64,000 nt of DNA from Melitaea cinxia (GCF_905220565.1 NC_059404.1:2942472-3006471), one strand, 5' to 3'. Positions 10,508 to 22,826 are shown, counted from the first letter of the stretch. A program made the numbers and translations. The notes: a model not told the origin generated them from the letters alone.

Positions 10508-10930
10508 ATTACCGTAATATTAGTGAATTCGAAATTTCATCATAAAGATTGTTATTTAAATAATAATATTATTCAGAATATTTTAATATTAGCATAGTTC
10601 TTAGACAACTTTTTTATATCTCAAAACTTAACTGTATTTTTAAATCAGGTAAATAATAAATATAGAACAATAATATTAGCTTTGTACTTCTAAGACTGTT
10701 TTACAAATTCTAATATTATTATAACTTCTAATATCATTAAATACCACATATACAAGTTATTTATAATCTAATAATTCATAAAAATGTATTCTTATTGACC
10801 GTAAAAAAACGAACGTTTCAAAAAACCAAAAAAAAAAATGGATTTTTAATTCGACTGTATTTTTTATAGAATGATCTCATAAATGTTTACTAGTTGAGCT
10901 CCGATTTTAATGATTATTATTTATTATTAT
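10508..10930. other. AT-rich stretch, no gene seen
   Basis: A/T-rich sequence with many ATATT and TAATA motifs. No ORF, RNA gene or bounded repeat found. Confidence 0.6.
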
Positions 10931-10936
10931 TATTTA

Positions 10937-11165
10937 GACTTGACTAGCCCGTTGGTGCAGTTTGTAGTGGTCCTGCTTTCTTCTTGCGAGTTGTGGGGTC
11001 GATTCCCGCCTGAGTCTGGGTGTACTATGTGTATTTATATATGTATTATTTCTATGTTTATTTATTTAAAAAAAATGTATCTAGCTATAACAGTCGGTTG
11101 TTACCTGTAACACAAGCATTAAGTTGCATATCATAGGAACATACGACACTGTGTATATGTTGTAA
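10937..11165 (+). mobile_element. tRNA-derived SINE C
   Basis: The head has an A-box-like TTGGTGCAGTTTGTAGTGG and a B-box-like GGTCGATTCCC about 45 bases later, an internal RNA polymerase III promoter layout. The body ends with 'acacaagcattaagttgc' and 'cataggaacatacgac', shared with 46963-47225. A coding frame crossing it is incidental. Confidence 0.7.
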
Positions 11166-12253
11166 GATATTCATAAATTTATATTATATTATATTTAATT
11201 TATTTTATACTTTATTGTACACCACAAACATACTACAAACAAAGTAACTACTAAAAACAAACATAAATATAGTTACAGACAGTGAAGTAGCTGGCAAGAC
11301 AGCTGCTAAGATAGCTCCTAAGATAGCTGGTACTTGTGATATGGTCCTATTCTAGGCGGGCTTTTTTCGACCCGCGTTGGATATCGACGTAAATTGAGTC
11401 ATTTATTTTTCGTTTGTGAGCAAACACAATTATTGAATGTATTAATTGAGAGATTTAACGGTGGACATGTTTAACCATACCAATAATTTGTAATCTCGTT
11501 CTTCTAATTGAGGATTTGATCAATACCCGATGTGTTAATTTCAAGTAAATTCTAATTATATGCCTGATTGGAGTAGTCATTACTAAAGGCTATCTTTGAC
11601 TACTGGATACTAGATTTGATACACATAAATGTACAGCGCAAATAAATAATGATAAACCATCATGGTATATTATATATGGTATATTATCATAGCGTCCTAG
11701 TAATATTAGATTATAGTTTTTAATTATAATTTTCGTTTGTAATGAATGAAAGCTTATTTAATGACATTTTTTTGCATTTTCAAAAATTATTATCACTTGA
11801 TCTCATAACAATTTATGACTTGCTATAAATTACGAGTAATTATTAAAAGTGTTACTAAAAATAGAATTCATGAACGGCGGACCATTTCCGCTATTTTTTT
11901 TTACGTTTTCTATTCGGTATTTAAAAGAAAATTCGAATATAATAGCTGGAATCGATAAGTACGAAAATTGCGTAGAAAATTCGGAAAACTTATCTGATTA
12001 TTTAGGGTTAAGCAGTTTGTTAATGTTGTTGTTTTGTGTAAGCCAGTTATTTATATATATAATAATTATTAAAAAAAAACTATATATAATAATTTCGTCT
12101 TTAATTTTTAAATTAATGTTAAAATATATAATATTTTTAAAATCGTTATTATTGATGTCGGGCAACTCGGGTACAATAGGAAAAACCGTGTCCAAAGTTT
12201 CGAGCTGTCCGACTGGAAGAAACCTAACAGAAATTCACAGATAAATAATAGTG
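11166..12253. other. No supported gene
   Basis: There is a short internal repeat at 11290-11330 (AAGATAGCT-type units). An open frame of 131 codons at 11849-12244 is A/T-driven, begins with a non-ATG codon and shows no motif. It overlaps an opposite-strand frame, so it is not called. The GC-richer end (12160-12240) may be an unclassified repeat edge. Confidence 0.45.
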
Positions 12254-12412
12254 TTTTCAAGCTGTTTTGTGTTGCTATGGTGAGTAAGGCGGCCAGAGTT
12301 CCTCTGGAGTGTCGGGGGTAAGCAATCTGCTTGTGGTGCTAGAGTTGGATTATCCGCTAACAACTGAAGGACCGTACATCTATTTGCCATCCTAGTAGAT
12401 AAAAAAAGCTTC
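12254..12412 (+). mobile_element. SINE B, old partial copy
   Basis: It starts 'ttttcaagctgttttgtgtt', passes through GTGAGTAAGG and ends 'tagtagataaaaaaa', matching the 3' half of family B with many substitutions. Confidence 0.55.
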
Positions 12413-13084
12413 CCTCATCGTTTATGGAGCCAATTGCTTAGATCATAGTACTGTTGTGGTATTTTAATTCCAAGTTTAATACAAACTTAATGTTAAGTAC
12501 CTGGGTGACCGAGCTTAGCTAGGTATTTTCAACGGGTGCAAAGTAAAAAGAGTTATATACAAAACAGCAACTTTTCAGGAGAGCGCAAAATAGGAAAAAG
12601 TGCTCCCATTTTGTCAATTTCAAACCAAATTTGTTGAAATTTTCATTACTGCTATATTTTTTAGAAAGATAAACAATTGTATATTTCATTTCTTCTAATT
12701 ATGTTTAATTTACGAGATATTGCAGTTGTCTGCCTCTACATTGTGCTTAAAAATATGACAACTGAATTAACTACCACTTGGTCGTTTCTACATAGTCTTC
12801 TTTTACTTGATAAAAGTACAAGAAATGAGGCGGTATTTGTATTTTTTATTTTGCCATGTTGTAAAATATAAAGTTTTTAGTTAGTTACTGCAATAAAAAA
12901 AAAATCTCAAAATTGTAGTTAACTTTTTTTACTTTGCACCCGTCGTTTTTTAGTAAATCGTGTTTTTTGGAAATCATATTTAAATATGAATTACATATTG
13001 ATAAAATATGAATAATATTTTCCGATTTTACCGAAATAATAATAAAAAATATGAACTGGTTATTTAAATAAAAAATCATGAGTG
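12413..13084. other. AT-rich stretch, no gene seen
   Basis: Small open frames occur on both strands but none has a motif. No bounded repeat was recognised. Confidence 0.5.
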
Positions 13085-13410
13085 CAATTAGAAAAATAGG
13101 AAAAAAGTCATCGATTGGAGGACATAGGGATTTGAACCGTAGTCTTCTCGGTTAAGCCCGACCGACCGATTTCCCACCTGAGCTATTACAACTTTATAGA
13201 CAATTGTGAAATTTACCTTCGTATTCTAGCGATATTGTAGCCAATTTTTCGTTGCCTAAGAACAGGGTTAAAACAACATTTTCTAAAAATGAATCCTAGC
13301 TTTATTTATTAATCGCCCCTAAAGTCCCCTGCATACTAAATTTCATGAAACTCGTTGAAGCCGTTTCCGAGATTCCGATTATATATATATACAAGAATTG
13401 CTCGTTTAAC
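13085..13410 (-). repeat. Dispersed repeat carrying a tRNA-like segment
   Basis: The right edge on the minus strand reads AAACGAGCAATTCTTG, then (TA)n and a 'cggaaacggcttcaacg' phrase shared in style with the Helitrons at 485-1008. Within it, 13117-13195 (minus) has an A-box-like TAGCTCAGGTGG and a B-box-like GGTTCAAATCC. The anticodon arm is irregular (stem TCGGT/ACCGA around an 8-base loop), so it is a tRNA-like remnant rather than a working tRNA gene. 3' limits are uncertain. Confidence 0.5.
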
Positions 13411-13795
13411 AGTATTAGATTAGATGTGACATAAATTCTAAATTATTTTATTGATTACTAAAGAAATTTGGAATATAATTAAATTTCTATATCAGATTCA
13501 AAGCATTGAGAACATAGTCTCGAATACGGTAGATTATACGCGTTGCTGCACTCATGATATGTCTTCAATAATCAAGATTTGACTCAACAGGAATTTTGTA
13601 GTCAGTTTACACACTGTTTGAGATAAACTGTTTATGTTAACTTTAAATGATAAAAAGTTTGACTTGTTTGGTTTGAAAATATTATGTCACAACAGATCAA
13701 CTACCTATATGGCAAAAAAGTTTTTACTATTAAGTTGTCCACCCAGTCAAGTTCTGACGTAACATAAAAAATATAATCGAATTACTTCCTCATTT
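13411..13795. other. No gene seen
   Basis: A/T-rich sequence without supported features. Confidence 0.6.
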
Positions 13796-14122
13796 TTAAC
13801 CGACTTCAAAAAAGGAGGAGGTTACTCAATTCGACCGTATATATATATTTAATGTATGTTCGGGGATAACTTTTGTCGTTTATAAACCAATTTTGATAAT
13901 TATTTTTTTGACCCTCGAATATCCGCATCACTTTTTACTGGGTATACCGATTTTGATGATTTTTAATTTAATCGAAAAGCGATGTTTACTATGTGGTCAT
14001 ATTTAAATTTCATCGAGATCTGATTGCAACTTTTGGAGTAATCTTTGATAATGCGTATTTACTTGACAATTTTTTCGTCAACCTATATTGTATTACTTGT
14101 CGATGTTATTGAAGTCGGTTTT
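13796..14122. mobile_element. TIR-bounded repeat (AACCGACTTCAA), copy 1
   Basis: The left end AACCGACTTCAAAAAAGGAG and right end TTGAAGTCGGTT are inverse over 12 bases. The body shares 'atgttcggggataact', 'ttttactgggtataccgat' and 'tgcaacttttggagtaatc' with 33178-33572 and, inverted and rearranged, with 51223-51656. It is non-coding and behaves like a MITE family. Confidence 0.65.
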
Positions 14123-15280
14123 TTTTCGTTTGCAATTAAAAATTATTATTTGGAATTTTTCTGAAAAAATTATGACCAAAAAAACCTTGAATAATTAGCT
14201 TAAATTGGTTTGTAGTATAATTAAATACTGTCACGTCACTTTGGATCTAGCGGTAAATAAAGTCTTGATTGTGCATCTTATATGAAAATTGTAGTCTTCA
14301 TCATTTCAAGAATTAATTCTTGAAATAAGTTATTAATTATTTAATAATATTCTAAGCTTACATAGAGTTTTATACGTAACGACGGTAACGATATACTTAA
14401 AATTCTACATTCGCGACAAAGTTGAATATGTACGAAATTTTAGTTCTAATTATTAAAATGACGTTTCATTTTGCATTATATTAAGAACACATGCAAAATT
14501 TATATGATATTGTTTAGGAATACTACTGGGAGAGAGTGAAATTTGCTAAAAATTTTGCGAGTCGGAGAAATAGAAATAGAAATGGTAAAATTATTACTAT
14601 GATCGAAATTGTCATAAATTTTTTAGTTTTATATACAGGATTAATAGAACATATACTCATAGACATCGTATGTTGATGATGTTAAAGAATAATATTATTT
14701 TTTTTTCAGAATACGTGCTTCTGTTGGATATCAAAACAAAACCATATAATAACCATACATATAACGATTTTTATACATATATATATCCAAGTATGGTGTT
14801 ATGTCATATTAAGAATAAAGCTTTAATGCACCATAAGGGGTAAGTGGAAAATGATCCAGAGATATAATACTTCAATTAATTTTTAACGACCCAAATAAAC
14901 CGCATAACTAAGCACAAAATAATTGCCATTACGGTTACCATATAAAATATATAAATACATTCTTTTACGCTACAATCCTTCGGATTTTTTGCATTAGACA
15001 TTATGAAAGCTGCATTTATCTGGACAATAGATTTGCATGTCTTTTGCCACCAACAGGTATCTCGTGAGAATCATGAATACATAATGCGAATTTTATCTTT
15101 TTCCTATCTTTCTACGTTACGGTTAAAAAGTGTAATGACGTGAATTGCATTTCACTGTATTTTTCTTTACATTCTATTTTAGCATAAAAATATATCTGTT
15201 TATGATATATTTTTATAAAATAAATAGATGATTTATAAACGCATTTTATATGTTGTTTTTTTAAAGTAAGAAGGTGGAAA
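14123..15280. other. AT-rich stretch, no gene seen
   Basis: No ORF of note, no bounded repeat. Long A/T runs and a T-rich tract near 14695-14710. Confidence 0.6.
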
Positions 15281-15289
15281 ACTAGCGTG

Positions 15290-15455
15290 TCCGCCTGTTG
15301 GTAGCTTGTCCTATAGACGCTTGCAACACCAGGAGTATTGCAAGCGCGTTGCTAACCTTACCCCCCCCCCCCCCTTAGGAGCTCTGGGCAACTAACGCAT
15401 CACATCACATCACAATACTACTCGAAAGTAGTGTTATTTAACTGTAATATTCTGT
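15290..15455 (-). mobile_element. SINE B partial copy with 14-C run
   Basis: It matches family B on the minus strand ('gcaagcgcgttgc', 'aggagctctgggcaac', 'acaatactactcgaaagtag'). The usual short C/T stretch has become a run of 14 C at 15361-15374, a likely slippage or sequencing hot spot. Confidence 0.6.
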
Positions 15456-15587
15456 GAGGTCGAGGTATTTAATAGGATAAAGACATATCGTGATTTTATA
15501 GAAATCACAATTTACTCAGTGAAAAATTGAGGAAAGCCTATTTCCTGATATAAGAAATAGGATGTTATGTTCTAATATGTATATATA

Positions 15588-15898
15588 ATAGCTGCTGCCC
15601 GCAACGTCGTCTGCGTGAACGCTATACAGCACCAAAAATACCTACGATTATACCTTTTAAAATAACATTTATCGTTAGATAACACGTTGTTACAGAATGC
15701 GTTGAGGAAATAAAGGTTCACTGCTCGTTCCCGGTAGGTGATAGCATGATAATATGTAGCCTATATGTTGATTCGAATTCTTAATAATATTCGTGCCAAA
15801 TTTGAAGTAAATCCATGCAGTACTTTTTGAGTTTATCCCGGACATACATACAGACAAACAGACAAAATTCTAAAAACTATTTTTGGCTTCGGTATAGA
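15588..15898 (-). mobile_element. Helitron-like element, decayed 3' end
   Basis: The minus-strand 5' end is TCTATACCGAAGCC after A. The 3' end (plus strand 'tgctgcccgcaacgtcgtctg') matches other Helitron ends here, but CTAG has changed to CTAT. No protein is encoded. Confidence 0.55.
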
Positions 15899-16803
15899 TT
15901 GTAGATCACACCCCAAGTATTCTTTTAAAAAAATATTCAATGTACAGTTTTGACTTTCCTACGATTTTATTATATGTATAGATAACTTATTTAGTATTGT
16001 ACATCCAATCTCCGTATCATGAGTATTGTGCGTCTAAATAAAAAATAAAAATTATTTCAATTCAAGTAAGCTTTAAAAGAATCGTATTTTACAAAGTATT
16101 ATATTATTTAACAATATAAGATAAAGTAAAATTACAATATATTTTGATTTGTCATTCAATGTAATTATAAGTTAATACTCATACACAATTTTTTTACTAT
16201 ACACACTAAAGCCTCTTGTAATACAGAGTACATTTATTTATAGATAATAAAATTCGAAATTGAAATGAGATATGCTATTTCGGTTGTGTATTAAAATTAC
16301 CGAAATAATTTTACTGCGCATATAAAAATTTGTTTAACAATTCATTTTATTAACTATAAAAATAGACACGTCTGCCACAAAGATCTAAACAATACTGCGA
16401 TGTATGTGATTATGTGTGGAGGTTGTCTGGGGTTCTGTCTATTGCATTTCTCATCAAACTTTCAAGTCTAAATCAAATTCATTGAATTTGATTTAACTTG
16501 AGTTTTGGACTTTTATTAGTACCTACTTAATTGCTAAATAAACAGTACAATTATTTTAGACTTCATAATAAAATAGTTATTATTTTTAAGTAAAAAAACA
16601 AAGCATGAAATTTCTTTGACGTTCTTTCGAATTTCGAATTTAAAAAAAAAAATTGAAAATGCCAAAAGATTACATAATCTGTTATCCTTAGACGGGTTCG
16701 TTTCGCCGAAGAGTATTTGAATTTTTTTATTTGTATGTTTGTCATGTTGCAAATAAAAAGGTAATATTCGAACTATTTTTATAACATTGTAATAACTTGT
16801 TCC
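15899..16803. other. AT-rich stretch, no gene seen
   Basis: Overlapping minus-strand open frames at 16534-16752 are A/T-driven and lack motifs. No bounded repeat recognised. Confidence 0.55.
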
Positions 16804-16807
16804 TTAA

Positions 16808-18764
16808 CCCTAAACTTGGCAGCGTATCTAATAATGCACATTTTATTTAAAAAAATCTGCTGGGTTACGGCGATTGCTTTATAATATATTTTTGTCATAT
16901 AATGGTAGCATGAGTTATAAACTTTCTACCAATAAATATATTTTTGTGCCCTGGTTACACAATTTGACAGTAGCTCGCAAGATCTCGGACCCAGCGCGTG
17001 CGGCTACGAGGCTCAAGGTAAGAATTCACTAAATTTCCTTATTTTGCTTATTTAGGAAGTAGCTAATGTATTTATTTTATAGTTAAATAATTGAGCTATA
17101 GGTTTTAATTTGTATCTGATAGTAAATAGTTTAATTTTTTGGTAAAATACAGACTTCTTTCCTGATGTATCCATAAATGCACATTGCCAGGTTCACTGAC
17201 GGATTACATTGATTTTGTCGTGTGCACTTAGAGATACATTGCCATGTTACGAATATTATTGCTTGGGAGTGGTAATGTGCATTTTTGGATGCATTGCCAG
17301 TGATTCGGTGAAATAAATATATACATTTTTTTATCTTTTTCTTGACATAATTAATAAAATAAACACTATTTAGTTAATTAAGTCTTGTTTGAATCTTCTA
17401 CGTTGTTTTATCATTAAATAATTTCATGGTTTGCAATCAATCACAAGATCTCAGCGAATTTTGGCATTAGTAACTAAGCCAGGAGCAGATTCATATTTAG
17501 AAAAAAGCGAAACTTCGGAAGACGAATTGAAACTTCCTGCACATATATCTGATTCTGACAGCTCACCTGTTCCATCTAAAGCTGCATCGTTAGAAAACTT
17601 ACATTTGCTTTTAGACAATGATAGCGAAACAGACGAAATTGTAGTATCAACTAAAGATGGAAATCAATCAGTCGTTCTCCCTACATCGACTTCGTCTTGT
17701 CCTGATGTTACTACGTGTAGTCCACTGGCTCCAACACATTCACCTCTGACTCCATTAGTACAGTCTAATTCTACAGCTGCTCGAAATGTACAGTTCCAAC
17801 TTAATGTAGCAGTTTCTGACATAAATCCACACTTACCATCAGTTGCAACAAATAGCTTGAGCAGTGGTCCGGCCGTTTCCTCTTCTAATGCAACTCGGTC
17901 CAGATTGAAAAAATCTACAGTTGTCATAAAAAAACCTTCAAACAAAAAACCTAGAAAAAAAATGGACAACCCAACATTTTCGTGGGAATGCAGAAATCGA
18001 AAAATATTTAGCAAACCTCCTAATAGATACACAGTCTCCTGCAGAATATTTTGCTATCTTCCTATCTGACGATATAATACAAATGATGGTGGAACAAACG
18101 ACCTTGTACCATTTCCAATTAAAAGGTACATTGTTGGCGTAAAATACTACTGACTATTGGTCAGCCTTTTTAAGATTCGATAAAGTAGCAGATGTAATGA
18201 GCATTAAAAGGTTCCAGCAAATTCGGAAATACCTGCATTTTGCAGATAATCTACGAGACAACGGTGATCGATATTACAAAATCCGACCATTTCTTGAAAG
18301 TGTTCGTCTTAGTTGTTTAATGGTCGATTTATGACGGAAGGTCGTAGGAAGAAGGAAGGTAGAAGGCACAGAAAACACATTTTATGTGTGCTATGATAGA
18401 AAAAAGTACGTTAATTTTTTAAGTTTTGTTTTGTAATTGTTCTGAAGTGAAAAAAGGTGTTAATAAGCATTATTATTCTTCATACTTCATGTTTAAAAAG
18501 TCATGTCATATTAAAGTACTTTGTCTTAAAAAAAAATTATTTTTCTCTCTTCCCTAGGCAATGTATCCTTAAGGACACACATTGATTTTCAAATAAAATG
18601 TAGAAGACTTGGCAATGTATCTTATAAGATACATGCTATATATCATAATATATAAAAAATATATTTTTTTTTGGATTTTTCTCATATATTATTATGCTTT
18701 ATTAACTATATAGATAAAAAAAAATATAATAAATCGATCACTTTTATCGCTGCCAAGTTTAGGG
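16808..18764 (+). mobile_element. piggyBac-family element, internally deleted
   Basis: The ends are exact 17-bp inverted repeats CCCTAAACTTGGCAGCG at 16808-16824 and 18748-18764, each bordered outside by TTAA (16804-16807 and 18765-18768). TTAA duplication is the piggyBac hallmark. At 1957 bp it is shorter than a typical autonomous element. Inside each end are copies of a subterminal motif: ACATTGCCA-type at 17181, 17237 and 17291, and the inverse GGCAATGTAT at 18558 and 18611. These are good candidates for transposase-binding repeats. It encodes a broken transposase. Confidence 0.92.
17431..18422 (+). pseudogene. piggyBac transposase remnant, N-terminal part only
   Basis: An open frame of 212 codons (17431-18069) holds the acidic, Ser/Thr-rich N-terminus usual before the piggyBac core, then a basic patch (KKPSNKKPRKK). 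It opens on TTG; the nearby ATG at 17426 is in another frame and soon stops, so the true start is lost or upstream. Around 18020-18035 the family-like reading shifts frame: SPAEYFAIFLSDDI and VEQTTLY, then after a stop KRFQQIRKYLHFADN and DRYYKIRPFLESVR. These match the start of the piggyBac transposase domain. The DDD catalytic core that should follow is missing, replaced by a jump to a short GRRKVEGTE-like stretch. The element cannot move itself. The family call rests on these motifs plus the TTAA ends. Confidence 0.85.
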
Positions 18765-19011
18765 TTAAGAAGTTTTTACGGTTCATGTCTGTGCATATGT
18801 GCAAAGAGGGTTAAGTGACTAGCTTTTATGAAGACTATATTGCGAAATTGATGCTTTTACATAGTGAATTAAATATTGCTAATTTTTAAAAGGTACTTGT
18901 TGAGTTTTAACAGTTTTTTTCTAGACAACTAACCTATCAAATCAGTTCCATTTTAACTTTAACTTAGAAATTTTTATTTATTAATAATAATTAGTAATGT
19001 AGACAACCGCT

Positions 19012-19203
19012 CTGCTGTAATAATGAGTGTAGTTAGATGGATATTAATTTGTATTTGTACAAATATTTCATTCCGGTTTGGATGCCTTTCCTTTTGGGTC
19101 TCCCCCCCTTGCCTCGGAGAGCACTAATTAAGCAGTCAGTCCCGGTTGTTATCATTAATACCTGATAGCGATCGTTACTTATAGTAGAGAAAATATCCGC
19201 TAA
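19012..19203 (+). mobile_element. SINE D copy lacking its tRNA-like B box
   Basis: It begins 'caaccgctctgctgtaataa' and includes 'ttccggtttggatgcctt', 'gcctcggagagcac', 'cggttgttatca' and 'cctgatagcgatcgttact', the family D body order. The segment with the B box is missing. Confidence 0.65.
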
Positions 19204-19215
19204 CTAATCGAGTAA

Positions 19216-19414
19216 TCTATAATATAAAAATGAGTCGCTGAATGTGTTGCTAAGCGCAAAACTCGAGAACGGTTGGACCGATTTCGCTAATTCTTTTTTT
19301 AAAATATTCCTTGAAGTACGAGGATGGTTCTTACGGAGAGAAAAATTCTAAAAAAAAAATAATAAAATTAAAGAATCGACTGTTTGGCGATATGAAGTTC
19401 GCCGGGTCAGCTAG
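19216..19414 (+). mobile_element. Short non-autonomous Helitron
   Basis: It starts TCTATAATATAAAAATGAG after A at 19215. It ends with hairpin GGCGA...TCGCC, then GGGTCAGCTAG, before T at 19415. At 199 bp it is the inverse-oriented relative of 57364-57661. No coding capacity. Confidence 0.8.
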
Positions 19415-20072
19415 TAAAGAATAGATTAAAAAAGTACTTTTAAAGCCTGCTATGAGTAAAGAAAGCTTTTAATTCACGGTTTTCACTTTCAATTTTATTC
19501 ATTTGTAAATTGCATCACTTACACAACCGGGGATGGTCAGATTACTTTGTGAGATACATTACAGATACATTACTTGTACAGATACATTTGATATGAAATT
19601 GTAAAGAGTTTATTGGTACCATTGTTTATTAATCATACGCGATCATATTACATAAGTATTCATTTGTAAAACATACGTTGAGCGTTGAGCATTCGTCGAA
19701 CAGTTGTTTGATTGGATATTTTCATTATCAATATGCTCAACAGATAATAAACTATCCCTGAATATGGTTCAGCTATCGCTTTTCCTTTGCAATTTAACTG
19801 CAATAGTTGTGCATTTTTTTAAAATTGCTTTAGATATTGTAAGTAACAAATATGAATTACCTGTAATGACTTGAAATGTTTAAAACTATTACCTAGTTAC
19901 GAAAATTCATAAAAAATCTTACACGTCTAGAAAAATATCTGCAATGGTTTTAGTACATTTCATCTAAAACAGAAGACAAAACCCTTTTTTTTATTTTCTG
20001 ACAGACATTTCTACTTTGGAAAGATAATAAAATTTACTCCCAAAATTACTATAATTATGATTCTTTTTTTTT
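19415..20072. other. No gene seen
   Basis: A/T-rich sequence; a short direct duplication of 'gatacatt' units at 19553-19590 is the only local structure noticed. Confidence 0.55.
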
Positions 20073-20352
20073 ATAGAACTATTTTGCAAACAAGCGTACG
20101 GTTCAACTGATGGTAAGCATTACCCTAGCGTTTAGACGCCTGCAACACTACAAGCATCGCAAGAGCGTTGCCGACCCTACTCCCATTTCCCCAGGAGCTC
20201 TGGTCACCTTACTCATCACAAAAACACAACCCAGCTTGAATCAGTATTATTTTGCTCTTATCTTCTGTAAGGTCGAGTGACTTCTCCAATTGGGCTGCTC
20301 CAGATTTTGAGTAGGATATTTATATTTCTTCTGCTGTGCCCTACCTCAGCAT
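20073..20352 (-). mobile_element. SINE B copy
   Basis: The minus strand shows the full family order from 'tgaggtagggcacagcag' (right) to 'cttaccatcagttgaac' (left). It is moderately diverged and contains the expected 'gctcctggggaaatgggag' variant. Confidence 0.7.
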
Positions 20353-22583
20353 TTAAAGTAATTAAAGTAAATGTAAAGTAATAAATAGTAAATATATAAG
20401 TATAAGTAGTAAATTTAAAGTCAATTCTTACTTTCTTTACTTCTTTCTTACAGCTTCTTTGTTTTAAATATAAAAAAAATAAAGATTACGATTTTGTTTG
20501 ATTTCCTAGGGTCGATTTAATTCAATTTAAAATATTATTCTGGTTTTAGAAATCTAAAATTAACTAATTTTAGTCCTGTTATTATATTACAGTTCAATAA
20601 AATTATATTTCGAAAATCGAAAAACCAAAAAAAAAACCAAGGCAGTAGCCGTAATGTATTATATAATGTGGTATTTATATGTTAATCGCTAGGAAACTTC
20701 GTCTTCTTTCGAGAAGATCAAAGCTTGAAGCTTTTACCAATCTTGATTAGCGGATATTTCTCTATACATACATATATGCATTGATTTTTCCCGAGAGTTT
20801 TTTTTTACGATATCTTTCTTATCAAGCACGTATATATATTTTTGGGAAATTTAACATTTTACAACAAATAACACCGAATTTTAAAAATAGTTTCATTTGA
20901 CGACTCACATTCGCTAATGTCAAATTAAAAAAAAATGACACTAGTCATGACAAGTTATAGCTTTGAGAGTAACAAAAAAGGATTTGAATTTTGATTTTTT
21001 TGTGAACGATTCAAATGTAAAAAAAATCAGGTTATTTTTAATCAAATTAAATAAATGTAAAATTATTTTCTAAAATTTATATAAGTTTTAACATAAATAA
21101 TATTTTAGAGTGCTCATTAGATTAAAGATCATATTCCAGCATCATTTATCTCGTTTTGACATCAACCTTTCCACTTGTTTTAGGGTTTCGTTTTTGAAAC
21201 GAAATTCGTTACGCCGTGTATCGTTGTAATTGTGTTAATTTGATTTATGTCGTTAACTTTGTGTATTGAAATTTTAATTTTGTTTAAGCTTTGATTATGG
21301 TAAATTAAAAAATACGAACGCGTTTTTATGTATAATATGGTGTAGACAATTTTGTAATGAAGCAAAATGGTTGTTAATCTCAAGCTCTTTTCATAAAATA
21401 CGCTAATAATAAACTTATTTTCGTAATAACAATATTTAAAAAAAAAAAAACGTTATTTGTAAAATAGTTTTTAAAGTAATTTTTGCAATCAAACAGAATG
21501 GAATATTGTTTGAGAAAGGGTATTAGGATATAATTTATTGGAAATGTGATGTAATATTTTTGCAATGGTATACAAAAGCTAACTTAGTTAAAGCAAGCCA
21601 AGCTTCCTTAAAAAATAGGGACATTTGCCCAACAGTAAATCATTTAGGCCTTTTCAGATTAAGTTCAATTGCGTAATTATCGAATTCTAAATTAAAAAAA
21701 AAAAAAAAACATTTACCAACTGACTTCGAAGAGACTGATTCAATTTTTTTTTTTAAATTTTTATTTTATGTTCTTTCCAACAGTGGTACTAACCTTATTT
21801 TTTCAATTAAAAAGGAATGTTTATGGAAGGACAATGTACTTAAAATTATCATTTTTAAAATAAATTATTACCGATCATTTATTTTGCTATATTTGGGGTA
21901 TATTATGCAAAACGTTATTTTTATTATATCTTGGTCGATTAAGTTTTTGGTTTTTGTGGTAGAGTCAAAGGCCCGTAAACAAAGACGTATATTTTAATAG
22001 CCATATTTTTATTTATTAACAGAAACATTTAACAAATTTTTAATTTTATTTTGGTATAGAGTAAAAATTCATAAGCAGAATTCTATCGTTACAAACTCAG
22101 CATCGATGGTTTATTAAAAGCCTATTACAATATCTGTAAAATATGTTAGCAAGTGTGACTGAGGAGACATTAGTTTAGAGTTTATTTTAGTAAATTCAGT
22201 TAGTATATAATTCTAATAAAAAAAATTATTCACAGCCGTGGACTTCAACTTGACAATACATGTTCAAATGACACGTGCAAAAATGTTCACGTTTCAAGGA
22301 AAAATATATTAAGTATAAAATATATATATTTAAGCTTAATTTAAGTTACCTTCTGAGGCTGGTACTAAAAAAGTTTTTAAAACTTAGAAAAAGGTAAATT
22401 TAGAAAAAATCTATTTTTAAATAGATTTATATAACAATTTAGTGCATGATTATAGTGGTGGTTCTCTTTAATTTTAATAAATTAATTTTAATTTGTGATT
22501 CGTTTTAGAAATTTATAGCATTTGTATAATTTTAGTGATTAATTTATGTGTATATGTGTTAATTGTTATTACTTTAACTAAAT
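20353..22583. other. AT-rich stretch, no gene seen
   Basis: It contains a fragment related to the AACCGACTTCAA family near 21718-21750. The minus-strand open frames at 21180-21565 are A/T-rich, adjoin one another and show no motif. No gene is called. Confidence 0.5.
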
Positions 22584-22826
22584 ATAATTCTACTGTCCCT
22601 ACGTATAATATCGAAATTGAAAAAAGGCACTTTACATTTTTTACGCTGAATGATTTGTTAAGTATCCATAATGAGTATAAACTCATTTTTATTTTTTGAT
22701 TTTATGTGTATTTTATAGCATTTTCTCTTTTTTTCTTTGAAAATATACGTAAAAAGTAGTTTTTTATGCAATAAAAAAATAGAAAATTTTCAGTTTCGAT
22801 ACTGTACGTAGGGACAGTCGAATTAT
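22584..22826. mobile_element. MITE with long inverted ends (ACTGTCCCTACGTA)
   Basis: The left end ATAATTCTACTGTCCCTACG and the inverse of the right end (ATAATTCGACTGTCCCTACG) match, and similarity continues inward through TATCGAAAYTGA, about 35-40 bp in all. The 243-bp body is A/T-rich and non-coding. Target duplication is not clear. Confidence 0.75.

Noticed and set aside
10146..10517. 123-codon open frame starting with a His run
   Set aside because: It is the antisense of an RTE-tailed SINE; the His run is just the (CAT)n tail.
11849..12244. 131-codon plus-strand open frame
   Set aside because: Mostly A/T-driven Leu/Ile/Asn/Lys composition, non-ATG start, an opposite-strand frame over the same bases and no motif.
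17664..18032. 122-codon minus-strand open frame
   Set aside because: It is the reverse of the piggyBac transposase remnant, which has family motifs; the minus frame has none.
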